Part shown: in pieces, positions 14,401 through 25,204 of the stretch
Layout of the letters: each line of letters starts with the position of its first letter
How positions within the stretch are numbered: the first letter of the stretch is position 1
Assembly (NCBI GenBank): GCA_025642065.1
Contig: JAODUP010000315.1
Span: 20,001 to 84,000 of the forward strand
Length of the DNA: 64,000 nt
DNA from: Paralvinella palmiformis
Taxonomy: Eukaryota > Annelida > Polychaeta > Terebellida > Alvinellidae
Reading direction: 5' to 3'
The notes under the pieces: model-generated
Database searches by the model: none
Seen by the model: the letters and a program-made list of their open reading frames with translations, nothing else
What the model was told of the DNA's origin: nothing
Position numbers and translations under genes: made by a program

Positions 14401-17169
14401 TCACACAGTCTTGTGAATCGCCGCCTCCGCCTGTCAGTACACAGAGGTTATTAACTAAGAAGGTAACAGTTGAAGGCGGGTAGGCCATTATCAGAATCAC
14501 TCACAGAGAGTACTTTTTACACTGCCCATTCTTTTCAATTAGTGCCCATTCATTTCAATTTCGTGGGGCACTTTGCTCATAATCTTTATTCTTCAACCCG
14601 ATCAATGTGCATGGCTCAGAAATTATTTTTATGGCACTGCTGTATGTATTGTTACTTGGAAGATTTTGATATGTTTTGGTAGAGTATTTACAAAATATCT
14701 TCCACGTAGCCAGTAGTGATAAATGATTTTGCCTTCTTTGATGACAGGTTGATGTAATCGAGTCACAGTTCAGTTTGCTGTTGGAGAAAATACAGAACAC
14801 TCCGGACTTTGAGGAGATCAGACTGGCACATGATGCATTCCTGACATCTCTTCTGAGCCAATCCTTCCTACTGATGAAGCCTGTTAGTATTTGTCGGTTA
14901 TCACATCTGTTGATTTATACTTAATATCCCATCTCTTGAAATCAATGGCTGATTCGTGTACAGATGTAGTAAAGCTGAAGATTAACAGTTTGATCTTTGT
15001 TTACTGCATATATGTAAAATTATATCTACAAGAATCAATGTTTCCACACATCACATCGGCCACTGAATTTCATTATACAGTCTTCAGTAATATGCGAAGC
15101 TGTTTGGACCAACTATACTGTAATATTTCAAAATATGCTTTTCTAAATTCCTAAATGACATGCTTGGCTGACCACTGCTAACATTGTTATGACCGGATCA
15201 AACAAACAGAACTTGTGTACAGTGACGTCAGATTTCAGGAGCAGCCAGTCTGTGTCTGGCTTCAAAATGGCGGCACCCACCGATGAATTATAGTTGATTC
15301 ACCAGCACTTTGAACTGAATTATTTAATATGTGGCTAATCAAATTCATATTTTGACATCATTCACAATTTGTGTCAGTATATTTGTAGCGGTCCTGAAAA
15401 TTTGAAATGAAGGTGAACTGTTCTTTTATTTGTTAGTGGCCCTTATTTTGAACTAGTTCAGGAAATATACAACGATGTAGTTCATAACGGTAGGCTGTTT
15501 CAAGACGTAATATTTGATTTGTAATTATGTCGTAGATGCCGTTATGCTATTAAATATACCGATACTTCCATGTTACCACTAAAATTTGTGCGACATCATA
15601 AACAAAACACATCCCAATAGGTATTCAGCGATGGCACCACTATACAAGTAAACATAATCAGATATTCAGTCAATTATATAAATGCATTATGGCTTATCAC
15701 ATCTATTAAGTGATACGTTTCATCCTGAAGAAGGATGCACGTGGTTAAAAAATAGCTCTTTGTAACTTTATTTCACAGATCTCCAACTGCCTAGACGAAA
15801 TACTGGATATATGCCACGGATTCTGTTCGCTAATGATTCAGTCAGACTTGAGATTAAATGGACAGCAGGAGAAATTACTTAGAAGACATAACACAGGTAA
15901 TAAAGTCAGAGTTCTTGCGGAATTCATCTGTAAAGAGTGTTCCATGTGTGACCAAACAATACTCGATCACGTGACAATTATGTTTGATGTTCGGTTTCTC
16001 ATTCGCTGAATACATTATCGATACTGGTGACATCGTTTACACATTTTTTGCACTATTTCAGGTCCTGTGAAAATTATGTCATCAGGTCATCATTTATCAA
16101 AATCACAAACATCTGATCTATAAAGGGATTGGATTGCCATAAATCTTTCTATCAAGTACCATTACCATATACAGAATGCTGCTCGAACACCAATATTCTG
16201 TTGCTCAAAGACGTTCCTGTATTTAGTGACCTGATTTGATCTTTTATAAGGCCGTAATTGTTTTGGTCCTTAGTAAATGAAGAACTGGCCTGTTGACAAT
16301 AACGCACCAATTTTAAGTGACAGTTCCATGCTTTTGACACGAAAGCTTGCGAGATGATGTTTTCTGCAGTCATCATATCTGTGCACACAGGAAAAACTCA
16401 ATGCAGCAGCCAGTTAAAACAATTTGATAAATTTATGCTGTGACTTGGGAATTTCTTATTCACTTTGTGCGCCTCCGTGGTCTAGTTCGACCACAGATCA
16501 CTACCACCCGAGTTCAAATCTTGGCATGGGGATATCTGAAGGGTGTTTCATCTTTGACTTCGCTTCATTACCTTTGGGGGTCTTTGGCCCAAAAGTGGCC
16601 ATAAAACATCAATTATCATCTACAGCTTTCGATTAGTTTTTGGTTTATTTTATTACGCCCCTGTCCATGAGAAAAATTTTACAAATCTGGAGCTTCCTAG
16701 ATCCTATTTACAATCATATTCATACATCATCTCACATTTGCATGGACGAGTTTTCTGGATTTCCCAGAGTCAATCAGGAGTGGGTCAAACTGGTGGTTTA
16801 AGAAATTGTTGCCAAAATCATGTTTTATCCCCACTCTAGTAGTCTCAGATTGTCCAAAACATGGGCAAAATCCAAATTGTCCCCCACACCCCCCAGGTTG
16901 ATGTGGCTCACTTCACTTTGCAACTTCCTTTCCTGTTTTTCAGGGGTTTTCTGTGGCCACTCATGCCTGTAATTTGCAATGGTAATGACACATCTAGTTG
17001 TGAGATGTTATCAAATCTATTTCAGCAATTCCAGCGACAGTCCGGCCTTTTGTTTACGTACCTGTCCAATGTACGAGGCCATCAAGCCAGCTCCCACCTC
17101 GCTCAGCTCTTACTCAGGATCGATTATAATAAGTACTTCACCGTTGTTAGTGGTCAGCTTGGAAAGTAG
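827..17169 (+). CDS. tubgcp4: Gamma-tubulin complex component 4 (GCP4), 15 exons
   Basis: GCP4 is a Spc97/Spc98-family subunit of the gamma-tubulin ring complex, which nucleates microtubules at centrosomes. Exons: 827-904, 5571-5697, 5884-6035, 6597-6653, 6936-7015, 8540-8735, 8937-9102, 9239-9363, 9507-9663, 10544-10681, 11793-11910, 13289-13469, 14748-14882, 15779-15896, 17026-17169 (stop TAG 17167-17169). The first residues are [17 protein letters not shown], the family's N-terminus, which fixes the start. Other GCP4-like stretches are [77 protein letters not shown] (the motif shared by GCPs), [37 protein letters not shown] and [14 protein letters not shown]. Exons 1-9 cover the GRIP1 half and exons 10-15 the GRIP2 half, which binds gamma-tubulin in the family. 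Length is about 657 residues against 667 in human, from memory. All junctions are GT-AG and in phase except exon 14 to 15, which is off by one base (see findings). The gene is surrounded by SINEs and microsatellites, and its exons are intact. Confidence 0.95.
872..1595. repeat. Near-perfect tandem duplication spanning the exon 1 donor of tubgcp4
   Basis: Copy 1 is 872-1225 (354 bp) and copy 2 is 1226-1595 (370 bp). The 16-bp difference lies in the internal (TA)n array (about 1043-1067 and 1395-1437); elsewhere I see no mismatch. Each copy carries the last 33 nt of tubgcp4 exon 1, the GT donor (905 and 1259) and the start of intron 1. Only the first donor is in a usable context; read-through into copy 2 meets an in-frame stop just after 905. 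Confidence 0.92.
905..5570 (+). other. tubgcp4 intron 1
   Basis: Apart from the tandem duplication at its start, it is AT-rich with a C-run near 2030 and an AAATAT-rich patch at about 2990-3090. No exon-like conserved stretch or intact mobile element was recognised. The acceptor is the AG at 5569-5570. Confidence 0.75.
5698..5883 (+). other. tubgcp4 intron 2, short and open in frame
   Basis: This intron is 186 nt (62 codons), a multiple of three, and has no stop in the frame of the flanking exons. The frame runs open from exon 2 to exon 3, so retention would keep the downstream reading frame. Splicing by gtaaga at 5698 and ttttcag at 5883 restores the conserved GCP4 sequence ([13 protein letters not shown]). 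Confidence 0.8.
8040..8345 (+). repeat. Dispersed repeat R1, copy 1
   Basis: Shares successive blocks with 16740-16985 and 41880-42096: gagtgggtcaaactgg, then atgttttatccccactctag, then gtctca/gtctctgaatgtcc, then a C-rich stretch, then cattttgctct...cttgctttcctg. No ORF or tRNA-like head was recognised. It may be the 3' part of a longer element. Confidence 0.7.
8392..8441. repeat. (CA)n(TA)n compound microsatellite
   Basis: CA dinucleotides run directly into TA dinucleotides, in tubgcp4 intron 5. Confidence 0.9.
9775..9925 (+). repeat. S5 SINE-like repeat, degenerate copy
   Basis: tRNA-like B-box word (ggtttcaatccca) near 9828, followed by aaatgtttcatccaataatc and a T-rich stretch. It matches 52085-52300 in the order cgtc, atgtttcatcc, atctc. 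In tubgcp4 intron 9. Confidence 0.45.
10096..10219. repeat. Hairpin-forming inverted repeat in tubgcp4 intron 9
   Basis: Left arm 10096-10137 and right arm 10176-10219 are reverse complements (about 42-44 nt) with one 2-nt bulge and one mismatch. A 38-nt loop ends in a C-run (about 10166-10176). It could be a small MITE or foldback, or a transcribed hairpin. Nothing else in the window matches it. Confidence 0.75.
11386..11419. repeat. (TA)n microsatellite
   Basis: TA dinucleotide array in tubgcp4 intron 10. Confidence 0.9.
11911..13288 (+). other. tubgcp4 intron 11
   Basis: Contains a degenerate stretch at 12240-12480 that looks repeat-derived, and the S2 SINE at 12979-13165. No conserved coding sequence was seen. 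Confidence 0.65.
12979..13165 (+). repeat. S2 SINE with probable target-site duplication
   Basis: tRNA-like head with A box (tggcctaactggtag) and B box (gggttcaaacccc). The central domain is shared with S1 (gtttcatc, cttcgcctc, ttacctttggagg, cccattta, accttgtgcaca, tggccgtaaaaca). The S2-type tail is acaacgttt. It is flanked by tcgaataaattaagt (12964-12978) and tcgaataaataaagt (13166-13180), which match at 14 of 15 bases. Confidence 0.85.
13470..14747 (+). other. tubgcp4 intron 12
   Basis: Holds a short isolated ORF at 14281-14457 (separate entry). The remainder is AT-rich with no recognisable repeat. A minus-strand ORF of 119 codons at 13728-14087 has no recognisable family and is treated as chance. 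Confidence 0.6.
14281..14457 (+). pseudogene. Short ORF with PIP-box-like motif, possible transposase N-terminus
   Basis: ATG 14281 opens 58 codons ending at TAA 14455-14457. It begins MPPKKR, then [12 protein letters not shown], then a Ser/Asn-rich stretch and an Arg-rich end (NRRLRLS). QRSIVQMF resembles a PCNA-interacting (PIP) motif, and short basic leaders with such motifs occur at the N-termini of some DNA-transposon proteins. No transposase core was found next to it. The strand and intron position exclude it from the GCP4 protein. It could be a chance ORF. Confidence 0.3.
14883..15778 (+). other. tubgcp4 intron 13
   Basis: About 900 nt without a recognised repeat or conserved coding sequence. 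The 87-codon ORF at 14891-15154 has no recognisable family. Confidence 0.65.
16062..16066 (+). other. Candidate 5-nt micro-exon of tubgcp4
   Basis: GTCCT lies between a strong acceptor (ttttttgcactatttcag) and a plausible donor (gtgaaa). Its length would repair the one-base phase conflict between exon 14 (phase 1) and exon 15 (phase 0). A sequencing error or 1-bp indel at the exon 15 acceptor is an equal or better explanation. Confidence 0.15.
16468..16620 (+). repeat. S1 SINE, internally deleted head
   Basis: Starts gcgcctccgtggtctag but jumps to ttcgaccacagatc, so part of the A-box region is lost. The B box (gagttcaaatctt), central domain and S1 tail (aaaacatcaattatcatc) are present. In tubgcp4 intron 14. 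Confidence 0.85.
16740..16985 (+). repeat. Dispersed repeat R1, copy 2
   Basis: Same block order as 8040-8345, including atgttttatccccactctag and cactcatgcctg. It ends about 40 nt before the last tubgcp4 exon. It contains a strong alternative acceptor (cctgtttttcag, AG 16942-16943), and the frame is open from 16861 through exon 15, giving a route to exonisation. Confidence 0.8.
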
Positions 17170-17569
17170 GATGTACAGATCTGGTCGAGATGTTTGAAGG
17201 AGTTCTTTATGGAGATCGTGTTAAGTGGTACGTGTTTTATGATGACTGTGAGAGGTGATACACATTTACTAGAAATAAGGCCACGTTGTGTTAATTGTTT
17301 GGTTTGAGTCAGCCAAATCTAAAAAACCTAGGTGGGAGGGTGAAAAGTTAACACATACACATGCACATGTTGCAATTTTTCCCAACACATACAACACTTC
17401 ATGTTGGACATGACACGGTTGCATTTGAACCATTTTGTTTGATTTTCAGTTTAAATTTTCTTCTTCGCTACATTCAATGCAATGCTGCTAAATGGAGAAT
17501 CATTTCATGTACAGCCAAAATGAATGGGTGAGAAGGAATTTAATGCTTTTTTGTTTTGAAAAAAAAGTC

Positions 17570-17679
17570 GTGTTCAGGCTTCAAACCTTTGTAAAGCTAG
17601 GTGCACTCTGATGCAGACCAAAAAGTGTTCAGGCTTCAAACCTTTGAAAAGCTAGGTGCATTCTGATGCAGACCAAAAA
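17570..17679. repeat. 55-bp tandem duplication
   Basis: Two copies (17570-17624, 17625-17679) begin gtgttcaggcttcaaacc and end gcagaccaaaaa. They differ at a few positions. They lie in the presumed tubgcp4 3'UTR. Confidence 0.9.
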
Positions 17680-18060
17680 ATTAACACAAGATGGCCTAAT
17701 GGAGCAATTAAAATGGTATTACCTCATTATCTTATCACATTTGATGACTAACAGCCATATTATAAAAGAATTGTAGTTTTGTGTTTTTTAAGATTTGTGT
17801 TATTTCAAATTATGGTTCATTTCTATATTAACTGGACTGTTATGAAGGCATGGTCAGAAGTTTCTTTAACGAGATACAGTATAATCAATCCTCGTTTGAA
17901 CTATTTTTTATAAAAACCAATGAGACGAGTCGATAGTTGTGTAATTTCATTTTCATTTACAGCAAGACAAAGACATGAATAAAACAAGTTCAAAGGGTCC
18001 CACATTAATTATATATTTATATATTGTTTAAGTGTAGTTCTTTTTGTGTTTTCTGTATAA

Positions 18061-18066
18061 AATAAA
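18061..18066 (+). terminator. Candidate poly(A) signal of tubgcp4
   Basis: AATAAA followed within about 20 nt by a T/GT-rich stretch (ttcttcagttctgtgtt). Another AATAAA is at 17978-17983. Either would end a 3'UTR of 0.8-0.9 kb. Confidence 0.5.
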
Positions 18067-18435
18067 AACAAATTTTCTTCAGTTCTGTGTTATATTTATT
18101 ACATTGTATACGTTTAGTATCTTCTGATGACGAGTAGAACAAGTGACATTTTGTTCTTGACACATTTTCATTTAAATTAGCCAAAGTAAGAAAAATCGTG
18201 CTACTAATGCTTGATTAATGCTCAATTGCTACTTCTATATAGCTACAATTATTATACAAATACACTACCAGCAATGAAAATTACACTGAACGTCTTATAA
18301 ACCATCAAATTATAGCAGAAATCTATAATCTGTAAAAATCAATTATGTCCACTTTGTTTGTTGCCTTCGGCCGATCACAATTCTAAAAAGAATCCACTTC
18401 ATTCATTTTGGACAGGAGTTTTTATCAAACACATG

Positions 18436-18441
18436 TTTATT
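18436..18441 (-). terminator. Candidate poly(A) signal of chaf1a
   Basis: AATAAA on the minus strand about 105 nt past the chaf1a stop. It would leave only a few hundred bases between the two convergent transcripts. Confidence 0.45.
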
Positions 18442-18545
18442 AATGACCATTCACACAGATATTTGTGCGATATCAAGCACTGTGCGATCCGAGATATAGC
18501 TATGAAACCTGCAAACTGTGGCAGGCCACTCTTAATAAATCAACA

Positions 18546-19558
18546 TCAATCGATCTCCATCGGCAACTCAGCACTATCCCCAGGACGGTAAACCTGGTTT
18601 GTAATGCGGGACTGGCCATCATCTGACTTGCTCCAAATAGGAGACTCCACAGCAGAGTTTGCCTTGTTTGCTACTTTCTGCGAAGGAGAAAACATAGATA
18701 CCAAAGTTCTCTGAGCTTTGTCACTGGACTTAGCTTCCTGGATGTCGTGTTTTACAGGCGTACAGTTGTTTGAGGTGTTGAGCTGTCGCGGGCTCTGTGA
18801 GAACAAGGCAGATGGTGTCAGAAGCTTCGGCCTTTTAAGTTTAGGCGTTCCCACAACTGGTGTCTTCTGATGTACCTTTTGCAAGGGAATCTCTGCAACG
18901 TCAGAACCTGGCGTTCTCTTTGCACGAGAGTGGAGCTTTTGGACCGGTGGTGTGTAGCCAGCCACAGCAAACTGCTTAATGTTGTGCGAAGGGACTGAGG
19001 CGCGTTTAGTAGGAGTGGGTTGGCCATTTTCGCTAGATGCAACATCCCCACCATTTGAGGAAGGTTTCAGTGGATTCTTCACTTTGAAACGAGTCAGCCA
19101 CTGCCAGGTGGTGGGTACAGGTAACTCAAGAAGATCATACCTCTGCAATTCCTCCTCGCGTACATACCAACAATACCGTTTGTATATGTGGGGTCTTTTC
19201 TCGTAAACTGCCAACACACGTATCATAGCAAAAAGCTGTCTTTTTGACATGACTAACTTGTTTTTTGCTTTTGAACTGTGCAATAATTCACCAGAGCCGG
19301 CCTGATCTTTTGTCGAATCACCACAAGTATCGGCTTCTGTAGCAGAAAATTGGCTCCCCGTGATGTCACTCTCCACCGTCTCTGGCAGCTCACCGCCAGT
19401 CAACTTGCTGCTAGCATTATCTAATGCTGTGTCGTCATCTATGCTGGATGATGATTTGGCCCCGAGGGTCTTTCTGTGCCAATATTCGCAGAACTCTTTT
19501 ACTACCTTGTGTATGCCATAGACGTTACCATGTACGAGCCTGATCAGATCCGGTATTG
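18546..19558 (-). other. chaf1a last coding exon: winged-helix region and PIP-like tail
   Basis: This 1013-nt exon encodes PDLIRLVHGN, a helix-rich segment, SKRQLFAMIRVLAVYEKRP, CWYVREEELQRYDL and LPVPTTWQWLTRF, which is the conserved C-terminal domain of p150. A basic Ser/Pro/Lys-rich tail follows, with QRTLVSMFSPSQK about 45 residues before the end. QRTLVSMF resembles a PIP box with M in the first aromatic position. The acceptor (ccctccag) at 19559-19560 is in phase with GGAAG ending exon 15 at 21965. The frame stays open upstream of the acceptor, so the ORF alone overstates the exon. Confidence 0.9.
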
Positions 19559-22500
19559 CTGGAGGGTTAAAATTATAAGAAAACAAATCACTAAGCATGT
19601 ATGAGGCAAAATAATATCTAAACGAATCACAACAGAAAAAAATTTAATTGAAAGTACAGATCCAGTTTTAGCCACAATCACATCTATTCTTAATCCAGAA
19701 TTATTCCATCATCCCTATTTCCATTTTTTAAATATGACCAGCATCAAGTCTAAATAACCCAATCCAGAAGTTTACAGCTGGAAATGGACAGATCCCAAAA
19801 TAGCAATCTGTACAAGTTTTCTCGTTCATTTGTGAGATAGAAGATTTAAGCTGAACATGGGATTAGGCGGAATTTTGACAGATCTGCTCCATTCATTCAT
19901 CTGTATATATATTATATTACCAGATAAACAAACACATACCCATTTATTCTTTGGATTTAATGGACAACCAAAGCACACAGGAAATGGTGCAGCGTGTTTA
20001 TATCGAACACGCGTATAATGAATTAATGGATATAATGAAATGATTTCTTAGGTGAATATTTTAGTTTTCATTATCTTTCCCATTGTAATAATTTACTCAT
20101 ATTACTAACACGGGTATGATAAACTCACATTTACCATGAAAATATATGGCTAACAGTTTGCAAATACTTCCTGCCTGTTGCATGGAAGAAGCCTTGCAAA
20201 GTGTGAGTGCTAAAGTAATTACAAATAAACCAACCCATATTAAACACATTGTCTTTTTATACCATCTTTGAAATAAACTTTGTTTTGACGGTGTGTTCAT
20301 TTATAAACACTCATATAAAATTGGTAATCTGCGGACTGGTTGAACACCATACTCTGTCAACATCCACTGCAACTGTATACAACAACTACACATACTATTA
20401 ACATTTATGAAATGCGTCTATATTATATTTTAAATAATAGATATTTACATTTGATAGAACTGGCAAACAGTTTATAAACCGTCACATACAACACTGCAAC
20501 CTGACGGATAAACTACACAAACTCTTATAGCAAATTCACAGATGTTATGAACCATAGACTGGTGTGTTAGAAGTGTGTTGCTCTGTAAATAGCTCTAACA
20601 ATAGAGTTTGGAATGGAGCAGGCAATAACAGAACTATATAGATTATATGGACCATGTTGAATACAACTGATCAAATACAGACTATATGTTTAATAAGGCC
20701 CACTTATTTTATTAATTATTTCTAGCATGGCTGGCCACAGATCTATACACCTGGGTTCGAACCCCAGCTGAGCTATGTCACAAGGTTGTTTCATGTTTCG
20801 CTTCGCCTCATTACCTTTGGGGGTCGCTCGGCCTACCTTGTGCCCAAAACAGGCTGTAAAACAGCAACATTTACATTTTAATATTGATCAATTAAAAACT
20901 AGGTGATGAAATATGTGTATTACATACAGTAAAGATAACAGCTTTTATTTTAGCTCAACTTGTAGGGTATTCACACATCTCTTGCTTAATATGAAAACAA
21001 AATGAATGAGTTTCTCACTGGCCCCCTGTTGCTGTAACTTTGTAAACGTGCTGGTTTGGGGTTAATTTACAAGCAGAAAACGTGCATTTGTTTATTTTTT
21101 AATTATACTTATCACTTCTGCATGAATCATTTGGTCTCAGATCAATAGGAGGGGTTGACATAAAGTGTCATCAGTAACTTGCCATGTCGGCCAAGTAATG
21201 TAAAAATAAGGTTGCCAAAAATAAAACTTGTCATATATCTGAAGCTGCCATGCCTACTGGGCAGTTAGGTAGTACATAAGCCAGCTGCGTAATGAACTTC
21301 TAGAAAGTATCCTATCAATTGTTCCATCTCCTCTCGGTGCAACTGCATTGAAATATGTCTTATGTGTCTTACCACACTAGATGACCATGTCCTGTTTTAT
21401 TGACCAATGTTTTGAATGTACAAATGATATCGTGGGAAAATCTCAAATAAATGTTTCAATAATTATTACGGAACCTTGTTGTCAAGTCGGACAACGGACA
21501 GTAGCTTTTATTTTGCCAAACATCATAATTAGGTCGCCAGTGGCAATCAGGCTAGTATTAATGTTGAACCCTTGATTAATATGTGAAGGATTAAAACAAT
21601 ATTATGAAAGTTCCGAGTTAGTGAATTTTATCAGTTTGTAATATTATCCCAGTGATGTCTGCTAATAGTTTACTACTGTACACCAATAGTTCCTCTGGCT
21701 CTCACCAGATGGTGTGTGAGAGGGAAGAGGTCTATTACTCTATTATTTAGTTTGCTTCTCTGAAGCAGTTAGTGGTTTTACCCTCAAGATGTCCTGATCT
21801 ACAGCTTGCCTCATCAGTAGTACCAAGACGCCAGCAACTATTTAACCGGAAAGTCATAATACATACTTGGATCACAAACAAGTCTGGTTTCAAACCACCC
21901 AACCCAGTTAGCTCAAAGACATGTTTAGCAAATACACTGTGAACCACCAAATCACTTTTCCTACCTTCCTTTGGAACAGGCATTAGACGGTGATGTTCTC
22001 TCGCTTTGGTTTTTCTGCGCGGCGTTCTCAAGGATTCATCGCGTGGCTCGACAGCGAAAGATATAGGAGTGGATACGAGTGGCACAGCCTACGAACACAA
22101 GACACACACCGATAAAAGACTACACAAGTTAAACTATATTTCCACATTCTGCACAAAATACAAATAGAAAAATACGGTAATCAGAAAATTAAGAACGGCA
22201 AGTAGTCCATATTGACTGTTGTACCATATATACTAACATACTGTGGTATTAACAACACAGTTTACAACAGATGCATACTGAATGAGCATAAAACTGGGTA
22301 CACATATATAATAACTAGTTAGAACATTTGCTAATGAGATGATGAAGCACACATAATAATAATAATAATAATATCAACGCCAAAGATTTTAATATTTCTT
22401 TTTTGAAGAGAAGTTTTAACTTTTTGTATTCTATCATTAATGAATGACGCACAATTCCGTTATACAGGGCACTTCCTTTGAAAACAATCCACTGTTTAAT

Positions 22501-25140
22501 TGATGTTGGTCTACATACAGTATACTGCTGTAACCTTTCCCAGTCGGGATCTCTCGGAAGCGTTTCTCCGAGATCGGACCAAAGACATCCAATACAGACT
22601 GGCTTCAGCACTTCGAGTTTCTTCTTTTTCATATCAGCTTCCCAAGCCTTGGCTTTAGCGAGCTGTCGAGCTGAAATAATACAGAAACATCAACACATAA
22701 TGTCATGTATCGTCAAGGAAATGAAATCACACACACACACTACTGCAAATTATTCGCAAACAGACATATTCATCTGGACATCCTGATTGGTTGTTTCCAT
22801 TCTGCATGAATAACGGGATAGTTTGACATTAGTTTTATTTTCTTGCTATGTGGTACGAATAATAGATCTGGCAAATTCTGAAACTTCCCGACAATCCTGT
22901 ATTTGGTAGTTTTCATTCACTGATTTCTGGGAAAACATTCCGTTACACCGTACATACTAGTAAAAAATTTTGACAGAATTGTTTTTCTAAACTAAGGATA
23001 CACAAAACGTTAAGGATACACAAAAGATGACTTGGCGATCATTTGTGATTTATGACCAGATGAAAAACAAAGAATAGCCAACATGAGATTTTCACAACGT
23101 AGTTTACAAACAGATACTGTAAAACTTTAATCCAACTTTTCTTCAGCCAGCAGTTACATATTTTCAATTCAGCAACCATGTGTGTGTAAACATTTTTAGT
23201 TGTAGATATAACAGCCAACGGGGCACGAGGTACATAGTTTTATTCACATGTCACAATATCTAAACAATTATTAACTACATTTTTTAATGCATCCAACACG
23301 GAATTAAAGGTGAACCATACTGAAACACCACGTGCCAAAATGTCAACAACCAATTTGTAGAATTTGTTTTGATCCTGACAATTTGTTTACTTTCCAGAGA
23401 CAGTATTTACCTTTACAGTTACCCATCACCCATAACTCATCATACCCCTGTCCATGGATTCTATTTTTTATGCAGGTTAGGTGTAATATTAAGTATTTCT
23501 GCTCCATTTATCAGTCTGTATACACTACCAAACAGACTAGACCTTATCCATTTATTTCCAGAATCTAGCACAGACATTAAAACAAACATGAAATATTAAA
23601 AAAACACTGTAGGCACTACTGAAAACATTGTAGTTTTCTGGCAATTTGTAAAGAATTCCATTACTGGAGTAGAAACAGAGTGATAAATTAGCTGGGCAAT
23701 GAACAACAAGAATTGTGGGGCACGTCAAATATGGCTGCTCGAATAAAGTCAATATTGCTTATATTATTATTGAGATGTAAAGCCTAGATAATCAAACAAT
23801 TCTAATATAGATATGCCTTGCACTGATATAATACAAAGGAAATATGCAGGTGTGCGCACACGCACATGCCAATACATAAATATTTATATGTGCATGCAGA
23901 TTTTGTTATTACCACAGTCATCACTAAATTCATACAAGATACAAACTATTGTTTCTAATATGTTCTAAAATAATAGCTAGCTAGAAGTGAACCCCTAAAG
24001 AGAAGGTTCACTTTCATTTCAAACTCGCAGAACTAATAAAAATATGTTGACACAAAGGATAAATGAAGTAAAAATATAAACATGATCAACCACACATTAA
24101 AAAATCCATTTGAAAGTGGTGATGACTCGATTTAAATTAGTCTTTGGGTGCCGCCATTGTGAAGCCTGACACAAACTGGACACTCCTGAATTCTGATGTC
24201 ACCAAGTACCAAGTTGTTTGTACGACCGGTTAATGTACGACAGTGTGAATAAGCATCAACCAAGTAAATAATTTCCAAAGAAAAATATATTTATATTTAT
24301 AAACATCACAGAATAGTTGGTCCAAGCAGCTTTAATCGTCCCATTTAGCCTACCATGTACACAAAAGTGGCCATAAAACATCAATCATCATCATCACCAA
24401 GCAGCTTTAAATGTTACTGAAATGGCTTAAGAAAACCATATTCTGAATTGAAATTCCTTATGACAAGTGGTCTATGTACTGATCTGTTGTCAGATGGGGG
24501 AATCTATGACCTGACCCGAGATGGCCACATAGGAGTGTGTTTCTCCATCTAGCTGCACAATCTGGAATTCGAGGAAGCCACAATGGCTACCCTCCAGTAA
24601 TTTGGAAAGTTTCACTATATCTATGATGACACGTACAGTTTGCCAATGTCTGAAAGTGAACTGTTCTATTAATAGCTAGTTTATGTAAATGAACATCACT
24701 TATGATCGCTGGAAGTATATGTCTAATAAACAGTTGCTGAACTCCCAATCATTTATCAGGTGTTTTCATTTCATGCCATTATAAATAATGCAAGCATTCT
24801 AGAAAAGTTCCATAATTTATTGATATATTTGCTTTGGCTGACACGTATTTTTGTTGATGAGAAAACACAGTAAGATTGTGTTCTAAATGGCCATTGTTGC
24901 TGTCATTTTATAAATATGTGGTTTGAATTGTGAATTTTTAGATCAGCTATAGTTATTATTATGTTTTCAGTTAAATATATGATTAGCCTAAATTACCTAT
25001 TTCAGATGTAAAATTAATATCTCATGAATCATATGCTTGCTGTTACAGCAATATTGTAAATGTTCTTCCTGTAAACTTAGTTTTAACCTTTAAATATCAA
25101 AACTACAAACTGTTAGATTTCACTTTTACAACAATGGGGA

Positions 25141-25204
<64 letters not shown>

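Larger units (their letters stand above)
17170..18545. other. Convergent intergenic region: 3'UTRs of tubgcp4 and chaf1a
   Basis: Lies between the two stop codons. It contains the 55-bp tandem repeat at 17570-17679 and candidate poly(A) signals on both strands. No coding sequence was recognised; the 77-codon + ORF at 18358-18591 overlaps the chaf1a end and is a shadow. Confidence 0.75.

Noticed and set aside
21747..21964. Open frame continuing past the chaf1a exon 15 donor
   Set aside because: Using the consensus donor at 21964 joins the last exon in phase and gives the conserved PDLIRLVHGN. Extending leaves a phase mismatch.
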